DNA of 64,000 nucleotides. It comes from Craspedostauros australis (Eukaryota; Bacillariophyta; Bacillariophyceae; Mastogloiales; Achnanthaceae). The stretch's first letter is position 1. Each line of letters starts with the position of its first letter. Under the pieces are notes generated by a model. The model was not told the origin of the DNA and searched no databases. It saw only the letters and a list, made by a program, of their open reading frames with translations. The stretch spans positions 328,445 through 392,444 of the forward strand of contig JAMXDE010000057.1 in assembly GCA_026770025.1 (NCBI GenBank), in the 5' to 3' direction. Below, one piece after another: positions 57,901-64,000 of the stretch. A program made the translations under genes and the position numbers.

Positions 57901-58203
57901 TTTCGTCACAAATTCTCCTCCTGGTGGTGTCTCACTTTTCCCACCCTGTTTGGCTGTGCGAATGCTCTTCGTCACACCAGTCTCCTCTTGCTTGATCGCC
58001 TTGAGAATCCTCTTCTCCTTACGATGTAGTCTTGCAGACCGTTCTTCTTCGGTCTCGTCGATCGCGCTTGCGTCTGCGCTTGATAGGACAGTAGCCGCGG
58101 CTGCTTCCTTCTCTTCTCGTGGTGGAGTCTCACTCGCACCTTCTTCTCTCTTGATAGTCGGATTGGACAGAGGGATGTCTTTCAATTCCTCTTCCTCGCT
58201 CAT
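51961..58203 (-). CDS. Copia Gag-Pol polyprotein, intact (2080 aa)
   Basis: One frame without stops. Order: Gag-like domain ~145-370; two zinc knuckles, CHNCGVYGHRSADC (~386) and CNYCGIFGHREAEC (~430); a long extra region ~480-840; aspartic protease with WLADSGASCH (~852); GAG-pre-integrase LHRMLGHAPLETMK...CRDC; integrase with DIS, VDDCTD and TPQQNGRVER (the D-D-E set, ~1060-1190). Then comes an acidic linker, followed by reverse transcriptase from ~1600 (WVFKLKRDGTHRARLVACGY) with IYVDD near 1745, and RNase H with CDSEYAGD, SSSEAEY and DVRHHYVRN. Integrase before reverse transcriptase is the Ty1/copia order. The polyprotein is cut by its own protease to make particles, cDNA and integrase. 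Element 2 carries a diverged copy of the first half. Confidence 0.95.
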   Translation of the reverse strand: MSEEEELKDIPLSNPTIKREEGASETPPREEKEAAAATVLSSADASAIDETEEERSARLHRKEKRILKAIKQEETGVTKSIRTAKQGGKSETPPGGEFVTKTISAQQQAKIEESTTQKQTKIKGASAPTTKQRINMATSANVNKRRIKAPMFSGEQEDYSAWESQAKAYARAQKTRDVMLGKTKVPTVSEIAAAADEDKEAMEEIYELGCDCFSDLILMMDAEKGKGKQAIQYINQCISVDYPEGDAHGAWNVLAEKFRPSDAVTKIKLKRQFNNEKMKRDTDPDIYITQLESLRSRLHDVKYEITDEEMIMQILSTVSVEYKTHVVNFQHQLTFNPELVTINAIRGVLRTAYATHRGGKAYVDDFQDSNTKSNDTGFTSTGNFKGTCHNCGVYGHRSADCPERKKPNNKKNNNNNNKMNGKRNKGSGFKGKCNYCGIFGHREAECRKKKFNEKKNNEQANAATEGHDKSGHEMVLSAKDMPLCMLVSDDYIEDSFFDNFEYVGSDDEVQDDEIIPEWLSEEPIIHEVDPRREVSYECCFNAHDLIGSYGDEAEMDEANDSDIEEAMSDDDDDDADEDGADEDDEANRDELPPPQAGRYERTGTFINQGETRRAAAPPPPAAGNNRSGIFDEDDSDESEDGNHPDDSFNPNERVVYPSNIDFPDIENPNSVDYLLRHSTIPNATATALIIQKQLIFDAVMEAGMRVFPGTTRGALMPIWVNMMGSILSEHFDSIEEILANAIIVNRILEGNDSETIPDTDLHYILGGCMRVLLRERSRVYPYDPATGSHRNTTIPSDYAQLPDDMDDGDHHHPYNEDGVHEDNDDGSFDDEIAAAAVEQLHELSTKYKDKVNKDTWLADSGASCHIVNSDAALFNVRHIKSFVQVGDSTKLDSPKMGSIRLKVKQRDNTGHVIRLDDVKYTPKMAVNLFSTNKALYNGYQLGNNGILMDIINGSGTKIVFDRVFPTSNGFITGVQMHPIMPTDDDKACTAIVKNPSKEISAVNLHRMLGHAPLETMKRTAAQYGWKIIGEMPVCRDCAVANARVKNIPKATIPRATRRGERFFIDISYTKHISFGDKRYWTLIVDDCTDHCWSFFLKNKSDQPGYIKRFIQTIKSQTGDQQIIFRGDNSGENKSTEDILIDAGLNVKFEYTASNTPQQNGRVERKFAYLYTKIRSMLNGAQLDEEYRHGLWAAAASTATAIANITVAKNQRKSPHRQFFGNDPPYADALRTFGEVGVVKTTYGGITAKLKNRGEEMVFIGYAHQHASGVYNMYRPSTKSLICSRDIKWLNQSYGQFRGWAPAPNISNETGTTDADGFTTIGRKGATPRTATRQTSEAKRVSFADSNRYYILSDSDDEDNEDDGVVTQLIQNDEEDRSESNHEDDEILPSGDEADDETGVTPPNTPARSTHDTPSRSPPSKPNKRDIARKERIRRHEARGRKGEANPKPTTGKSIPRALRELEDFNERGRKEEGYESDPSSSEASDELSDEMIDDSNNETTDDEEIEDENEEIEITHHSTTGLYGMNAIITESPAIDIGLSMQDENKEPEKHIEPTTFDGAFNHPDPIHRKGYRAAIKKEFDSMDTRKVYSKIKRDAIPRGRRCCKCKWVFKLKRDGTHRARLVACGYSQVAGVDFQEHYSPVIHDVTYRVMMVIMLIKKMDCALVDVVTAFLHGDLDEEIYMNCPNGMDHQPDEALTLHKPIYGLVQSARQWFKMLVSTLKNINFEQSAADPCLFYRKTNEGSMIVAIYVDDCFCCGDSKALETFLKDIQGSKFKVTIERGLGDYLSCNIELNHDKTRATLRQPHLIRHLIEEFGAKVEKMQRYGTPGTPGQIIVRPSEDNGLQKVGPEEHAEYRRGVGMLLFLIKHSRPDIANPVRELSKVLIGPTKAAMKEMYRIIKYVIDTKDYGLKIHPARPDDDGWDMELFCDSEYAGDKNTRISVGGFILYLCKVPILWRSKAQKAVTLSSSEAEYVALSEAAKEIFFVMQLLESVGVPVKTPIKVRVDNIGAIFIAKNPSTSQRSRHIDVRHHYVRNMVINKTIEIIFVKSEQNTSDGFTKNIKADLQREHEKSYLDTSRTFE

Positions 58204-58285
58204 TCAGCCTGCTGCTCTTGAATGATGTTCGTCTTCCTCGCACGATACGATTCGCGGGCTCGCCCTGATCTATCGTTTATAAACG

Positions 58286-59076
58286 TGTTGGCAAGTTCCG
58301 CTCACGGTAACCTACGATCGTGGAAGATGGTATTGGTTGATAGTCGTTCGTTTGCTATTTCATTACGTTGGCACTCCGATACTCTCGGTGTCCGTTCGTT
58401 CTCTTGCCCGATGCTCTCGGCGCTTCAATCTGTTTCGTAGATTCGGTCTCCGACTATGAGTCGGTACGCGAGATCCTCTCTCGCTCCTCTCTGTATTCTC
58501 TCTCTCTCTCTCAACATCGTGTGCTCGTGCTACACGATGCTTCGTGTTCGATGCGTACTCCGCATTTGACACTCTGTTCATTCAGTACTGGCTTCTACTC
58601 CATGAGTACTTACCATTTGAAGTTCACCTTCAGTATCCATGATCTTCATGGGTCATCGTATCTTCGCCTCCTGCTCTGACTTGGAGACAGCTGTCGACGT
58701 GGTGACATGTTGACATCCTGTCGACGTCAGTAGGCGTCCTTCTGCTCTCCAGATGTCACGTTCCATTGGTGATGCAGTAGTCTGTCAGATGATATCGTCA
58801 TCTGAGGTTTAGTTGGGAAGTACCTCGAGATTCTCTTGGTACCATTGATGCATGGACGGACGATTTTCTGATTCTTCCAGAAATCGTTATTTGCAAATTT
58901 CCTCCAGAAATCTTGCCCCTTTTTGTGTGTTCCATTTCCCCTGTAATTCTGACGAATCACAGCATACTATCGACACGAGTATAGTTATACCGTCCAAGTG
59001 CGTATGAGAGAATAGCGGGTGAACGATGCACATATACACGTACATCTTGATATATACTCACATGTACATCTCGGCA
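58286..59076 (-). repeat. LTR B (5' LTR of element 1)
   Basis: 791 bp, apparently identical to LTR A except near its end (TCGGCA). On the minus strand it is followed by CGTTTATAAACGATAGATC. The same sequence follows the LTR of element 2, so it is the conserved primer-binding/leader segment. Confidence 0.92.
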
Positions 59077-59082
59077 ATCGAA
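59077..59082 (+). repeat. Target-site duplication of copia element 1 (right copy)
   Basis: ATCGAA, the same six bases as at 51144-51149. Confidence 0.8.
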
Positions 59083-59348
59083 CACGGAGTATCGTGTAGT
59101 ACGAAACACACGATGTTGAGACAGAGAGAGAGAGAGAATACAGAGAGGAGCAAGAGAGCATCTCGCGTACCGACTCATAGTCGGAGACCGAATCTACGAA
59201 ACAGATTGAAGCACCGAGAGCATCGGGCAAGAGAACGGGCGTACACCAAGAGGATCGGAGTAGCCAAGTAATGAAATAGTAAACAGACGACTATCAACCA
59301 ACACCATCTTCCACGATCGTAGGTTACCGTGAGCGGAACTTGCCAACA
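59083..59348 (+). repeat. 5' LTR of copia element 2, second part
   Basis: Continues the LTR broken at 51149 and ends CTTGCCAACA. The two parts sum to about 796 bp, close to the 791 bp of the other LTRs. A (GA)n tract lies at ~59125-59137. Confidence 0.85.
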
Positions 59349-62300
59349 CGTTTATAAACGATAGATCAGGGCGAGCCCGCGAATCGTATCGTGCGAGGAA
59401 GACGAACATCATTCAGGAGCAACAGACTGAATGAGCGAGGAAGAGGAATTGAAAGACATCCCTCTGTCCAACCCGACTATCAAGATAGAAGAAGGTGCGA
59501 GTGAGACTCCACCACGACAAGAGAAGGAAGCAGCTGCGGCTACTGTCCTATCAGGCGCATACGCAAGCGCAATCGACGAGACCAAAGAAGAACGGTCTGC
59601 AAGACTACACCGCGAGGAGGAGAGGATTCTCAAGGCGGCCAAGCAAGAGGAGACTGGTGTGACGGAGAGCATTCGCACAGCCAAACAGAGTGGGAAAAGT
59701 GAGATACCACCAGGAGGAGAATTTGTGAGCAAATCAATCCTCGCGAAACAACAAGCAAAAATCGAAGAATCGGCAACACAGAAACCGACGGAAATCAAGG
59801 GCGCGAGCGCACCAACGACGAAACAACGAATCAACATGGCGACATCAGCCAACGTGAACAAGCGACGCATCAAGGCGCCGATGTTCAGCGGTGAACAGGA
59901 AGACTACAGCGCATGGGAGTCCCAAGCAAAGGCATACACTCGTGCACAGAAGACAAGAGACGTGATGTTGGGCAAGACCAAGGTGCCAACAGTGAGCGAG
60001 ATCGCGGCAGCCGCCGATGAAGACAAGGAAACGATGGAGGAGATCTACGAACTGGGATGCGACTGCTTCAGCGATCTGATCCTCATGATGGATGCAGAGA
60101 AAGGAAAAGGCAAGCAGGCCATCCAGTACATCAACCAATGCATCTCCGACGACTACCCCGAAGGAGATGCACACGCAGCGTGGAACGTTCTCGCGGAGAA
60201 GTTTCGACCATCCGACGCGGTGACGAAGATCAAACTCAAGCGCCAATTCAACAACGAAAAGATGAAGAGAGACACGGACCCCGACATCTACATCACGCGA
60301 CTCGAAGGTTTACGATCGCGTCTCCACGATGTCAAATACACGATCACGGACGAGGAAATGATCATGCAGATTCTCAGCACGGTGAGCGTGGAATACAGAA
60401 CCCACGTCGTGAACTTCCAACACCAACTCACGTTCAATCCGGAACTGGTCACCATCAACACGATCAAAGGAGTACTCCGCACAGCATACGCCACTCATCA
60501 AGGAGGTAAGGCGTACATCGACGACTTCCAAGACATCAATACAAAGAGCAACGACACCGGCTTCACAAGCACCGGTAACTTCAAGGGTACTTGTCACAAC
60601 TGTGGCGTGTATGGCCATAGATCCGCCGATTGCCCAGAACGCAAGAAATCGAACAACAAGAAAAACAACAACAGCAACAACAAGATGAACGGAAAGCGCA
60701 ACAAGGGAAGCGGCTTCAAGGGCAAGTGCAACTACTGCGGCATCTTCGGACACCGCGAGGCGGAGTGTCGAAAGAAGAAGTTCAACGAGAAGAAGAAGGC
60801 CGACGAGCAGGCCAACACAGCAATACAAGGACACAACAAGAGCGGACACGAGATGGTACTCTCTGCAAAGGACATGCCGCTCTGCATGTTGGTGTCCAAC
60901 GACTACATCGAAGACTCCTTCTTCGATAACTTCGAGTACGTCAGGAGTGACGACGAAGTGCAGGATGATGAGATCATCCCGGAGTGGCTCAGCGAGGAGC
61001 CAATCATCCACGAGGTGGACCCAAGACGCGAAGTGAGCTACGAATGCTGCTTCAACGCGCACGACCTGATCGGTCCATACGGCGACGAAGCTGAGATGAA
61101 CAACGAGGCCAACGATAACGACATCGAAGAGGCCATGAGCAATGGCGACGACGACGCCGACGAGGACGGCGTAGATGCAGACGGCGAAGCAAACCGCAGC
61201 ACAGCGCCACCTCCTCCAGCAGCGGGGAACAACAGATCGGGCATCTTCGACGAAGATGACAGCGACGAAACCGAAGATCATCCGGACGACAGCTTCAACC
61301 CAAACGAGCGTGTCGTCTACCCAGGGAACATCGACTTCCCACCTATTGAGGATCCCAACAGCGTCGATTACCTCCTCCGTCACAGCACCATCCCAAATGC
61401 AACAGCAACAGCATTGATAATCCAAAAGCAGCTCATCTTTGACGCTGTAATGGAAGCGGGAATGCGACTGTTCCCAGGAACCACACGAGGAGCACTCATG
61501 CCAATATGGGTGAACATGATGGGATCCATCCTATCCGAGCACTTCGACTCAATCGAAGAGATCCTCGCCAATGCAATCATCGTCAACCGCATACTGGAAG
61601 GGAACGACTCGGAAACGATCCCAGATACGGATCTGCATTACATCCTTGGAGGATGCATGTGCGTGCTCTTACGCGAGCGATCACGCGTCCACCCATACGA
61701 TCCAGCCACAGGATCACATCGAAGCAACACGATTCCATCGGACTATGCGCAACTACCCGACGACATGGATGACGGAGATCATCATCCTCCATACAACGAA
61801 GATGGAGTTCACGAAGACGATGATGATGGCAGCTTCGACGACGAGATAGCTGCGGCAGCTGTGGAGCAACTCCACGAGCTGAGCACCAAGTATAAGGACA
61901 AGGTCAACAAAGACACCTGGCTCGCCGATAGCGGAGCTTCGTGTCACATCGTCAACTCGGACGCCGCTCTCTTCAACGTGCGACACATCAAGTCCTTCGT
62001 CCAAGTGGGAGACAGCACGAAGCTGGACTCTCCCAAGATGGGATCCATTCGCTTGAAGGTCAAGCAGCGAGACAACACTGGCCACGTCATCCGGCTCGAT
62101 GACGTGAAGTACACACCGGAAATGGCGGTGAACCTTTTCTCCACGAACAAGGCTCTGTACAACGGTTACCAGCTTGGTAACAATGGCATTCTGATGGACA
62201 TCATCAACGGATCCGGGACGAAGATCGTATTCGATCGAGTCTTCCCCACATCCAACGGATTCATCACGGGAGTGCAGATGCATCCCATCATACCGACAGA

Positions 62301-62619
62301 CGACGACAAGGCTTGCACAGCCATCGTCAAGAATCCATCCAAGGAGATCAGCGCAGTGAACCTGCACCGAATGCTCGGCCACGCGCCACTCGAGACCATG
62401 AAGCAGACGGCCGCTCAGTATGGATGGAAGATCATCGGCGAGATGCCGGTATGTCGCGACTGCGCGGTCGCGAACGCAAGAGTGAAGAATATTCCGAAGG
62501 CAACCATTCCGAGAGCAACTCGCCGTGGCGAACGGCTCTTCATTGACATTAGTTACACTAAACACATAAGCTTCGGAGATAAACGCTACTGGACCCTGAT
62601 TGTGGACGACTGCACGGAT
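59349..62619 (+). mobile_element. Copia element 2, internal region, truncated
   Basis: A leader beginning CGTTTATAAACG follows the split LTR, then a gag-pol frame from 59431. The homology to element 1 ends exactly at the codons for VDDCTD in the integrase (62619), where unrelated sequence begins. Reverse transcriptase, RNase H and the 3' LTR are not in the window. They may lie beyond the inserted sequence or be lost. Confidence 0.88.
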
Positions 62620-62622
62620 TAA
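59431..62622 (+). pseudogene. Truncated copia Gag-Pol of element 2 (1063 codons)
   Basis: It starts MSEEEELKDIPLSNPTIK, like element 1. Gag, both zinc knuckles (near 60590 and 60727), the extra region, protease (WLADSGASCH near 61918), GAG-pre-integrase and the first part of the integrase are present. Relative to element 1 it lacks about 35 residues of the acidic Pro/Arg-rich part between Gag and protease and has many substitutions. The stop TAA at 62620-62622 is the first codon of foreign sequence. It cannot make reverse transcriptase, so it is non-autonomous. Confidence 0.88.
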
Positions 62623-63192
62623 TAGAGCTAAACTAGTAACCACCTTAGCGAGAGAGACTACGAATCCTCCGACTCATCAGCATTCCAGTAGATCGAACGG
62701 ACACTTCGCCGAACCCCACGTTTGGAGACAGATCCAGAACCTTGAAGCGGATCTTCGGAATTCATGTCAGGGAACCAATGGGGTTCCGATAACCAAGTTT
62801 CTGACACCCACCATCGCCAAAACGCCGACGCACGGAACCAAAGCCACAACAACGAGCATCATCGCCCATTGTCTCTCACAGAACCCAGACGACGGATCTC
62901 GACCCACGGTACTTGGGCTACACAACCCACACGCATTGTCATACAGGACATCACAGGAGATTCCCCTCGAAGAGAAGAACCATAGCACTAATCTCATAAT
63001 CCGCACGTTTCTTCACCATCTACCAGTATTCTCAATTGACTACTTGTGGAACAGAAGACTCTCGTCCGGATCGCTTGCCAGTCAAGCCTCTGCCTACAGC
63101 TAAAGAACAGCCAACAAGACAACAGCCATTACGTTTGGGCTCTATTAGATTAACAGTCGCAAAAGATTGTCAAGCTCTTAGACCTCTGCAAG
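62623..63192. other. Left part of an unidentified inserted sequence
   Basis: Sequence unlike the copia elements begins at 62620 (TAATAGAGCTAAACTAG). No LTR-type TG start, inverted repeat or poly-A is visible. The frames here are short and lack domains. It probably is the 5' leader of the element that carries the frame starting at 63193. Confidence 0.45.
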
Positions 63193-64000
63193 ATGACCGT
63201 CACCCAACGCCTTCAGGTCTCCAACCGGCCACCTCCCAAGAGGAGCCCAGGAGACAGGACCGAAGCCTTCGAGACCCTCCCCGCGGACCCAAAGGACCCA
63301 AGCCTCTCTGCCATCCTTGATGGCACGCCAGGCTACCCAACGGCCGGGCCATCTTCGCTCTCCTTCACAGAGATCGGAGTCGACTTCATCGAGGTCACCT
63401 TCCGACACCCCATCATCGTGGATGCATGGAACCGAAAGGAAAGAACCAACGAAACCGAAGTCGTGCGCCACGTCCACAAGACTACCTGGGACGCGTTCAC
63501 GGAACTCAAACAGGAGTTTCGGATCAGCATCGAAACTGCCATGATCTTTGATCTCTTTCCAGCCAAGACCCTCGCAGAAGAGAAGACCATCTCCCAACTG
63601 CTGATCACCATCCATGAGGAAGCCACCGACATGAACCCGGCATTAATCATGTTCAACCTCAAGCACCCGGACGACGTTGCAAGGAACTACGAGACAGGAC
63701 TCCTCATCTACCACATCGGAGAATGGATCAGATCCATCGAAGTTGAAGAGGAATCCACTCTCGAATCCACCCTTGACGCGATGTTCACCGACACGGACAC
63801 CACTGCCAAAGCCATGGCAGACTTCTGCCGTTCCGAACGATGCGGCAAACGCCATCACAACCAAGCCTGGTTGAATGCCATCGGGGAACACAAGAAAGCA
63901 CTCTCCAACGCATCCGCAACCAGCATCTCATCTGGGTCAGAAGCATCTACCCATAGAACCGGACGCGACAACGACAGCCACCCAGGAGGAACCCAAATAT
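63193..64000 (+). CDS. Open reading frame continuing beyond the window, possibly Gag-like
   Basis: It starts ATG at 63193 (MTVTQRLQVSNRPPPKRSPG) and runs 269 codons to the window edge without a stop. The previous in-frame stop is TAA at 63151. The first ~50 residues are Pro/Arg-rich. A well-mixed alpha/beta region follows (SFTEIGVDFIEVTFRHPIIV, HKTTWDAFTELKQEFRIS, LLIYHIGEWIRSIEVEEE), then FCRSERCGKRHHNQAWL with two Cys and several His near 235-250 that may bind zinc. The family is not recognised. Its position directly after a copia truncation and its Gag-like layout (globular part, then a Cys/His stretch, then a Ser/Thr-rich linker) suggest the first protein of another retroelement. Inference only. 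Confidence 0.5.
   Translation, partial: MTVTQRLQVSNRPPPKRSPGDRTEAFETLPADPKDPSLSAILDGTPGYPTAGPSSLSFTEIGVDFIEVTFRHPIIVDAWNRKERTNETEVVRHVHKTTWDAFTELKQEFRISIETAMIFDLFPAKTLAEEKTISQLLITIHEEATDMNPALIMFNLKHPDDVARNYETGLLIYHIGEWIRSIEVEEESTLESTLDAMFTDTDTTAKAMADFCRSERCGKRHHNQAWLNAIGEHKKALSNASATSISSGSEASTHRTGRDNDSHPGGTQI

Larger units (their letters stand above)
51150..59076 (-). mobile_element. Full-length Ty1/copia LTR retrotransposon (element 1)
   Basis: A 7927-bp element bounded by two 791-bp LTRs with TG...CA ends and a 6-bp target duplication. It is read on the minus strand: 5' LTR 58286-59076, leader, a single gag-pol frame 58203-51961, polypurine tract ending ACAGGAAGGG at ~51941-51950, and 3' LTR 51150-51940. 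As far as I could compare by eye, the LTRs differ at one base near one end (CTCGACA against CTCGGCA). The insertion is therefore recent, and the element could still be active. It lies within the 5' LTR of element 2, in opposite orientation. Confidence 0.93.

Noticed and set aside
1-64000. tRNA, rRNA or CRISPR features
   Set aside because: No cloverleaf-compatible A/B boxes, rRNA-like sequence or regularly spaced repeat-spacer arrays were seen by eye; small RNA genes could still be missed.

Overview
The window is nuclear DNA of a microbial eukaryote, most probably a diatom or a related alga with a secondary red plastid. This rests on three points: coding sequence is interrupted by GT-AG introns of about 0.2-0.7 kb, intergenic DNA is rich in microsatellites and retroelements, and one TPR protein has a hydrophobic signal core ending in A-A-A-F, which resembles the ASAFAP plastid-import motif. 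The species assignment is inference.

Layout. A glycosyltransferase gene runs off the left end (1-1520, minus). After 5 kb of apparently non-coding DNA come a small acidic protein (6797-7501, plus), a two-exon HAT/TPR protein that looks plastid-targeted (8273-11899, plus), and, tail to tail with it, a SET-domain methyltransferase (12231-14744, minus). Next is the complex III hinge protein (exon 2 at 16464-16670, probably with a one-codon first exon). It is followed by a Na/Pi cotransporter (17128-19635, minus), a two-exon small membrane protein (19711-20551, minus) and a divergent seven-helix membrane protein (20671-21732, plus). A four-exon receptor guanylate cyclase/phosphodiesterase (25434-30218, minus) has its last exon interrupted by a 3.3-kb terminal-inverted-repeat element (22143-25471). 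Then come a CCCH/RRM RNA-binding protein (32873-34111, plus), a Cys-rich type II membrane protein (34615-35958, minus), a 548-bp foldback element (40224-40771), a large predicted ATPase of the AAA_16 kind (41048-45325, plus) and a methyltransferase-like protein (45737-47239, minus).

The right end (about 50.2-64 kb) is a nest of mobile elements. A Ty1/copia element in plus orientation (element 2) has its 5' LTR split by a full-length, apparently intact copia element in minus orientation (element 1, 51150-59076), with a 6-bp target duplication. Element 2 is itself cut off in the middle of its integrase at 62619 by unrelated sequence, which carries the start of another open reading frame (63193 to the end).

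The host genes are mostly unrelated housekeeping and signalling functions: respiration, phosphate transport, cyclic-nucleotide signalling, plastid RNA processing and protein methylation. They do not form a pathway. The main interest is how mobile elements have reshaped the sequence: a changed C-terminus of a signalling enzyme, nested retroelements, and an uncharacterised extra region in the copia polyprotein.
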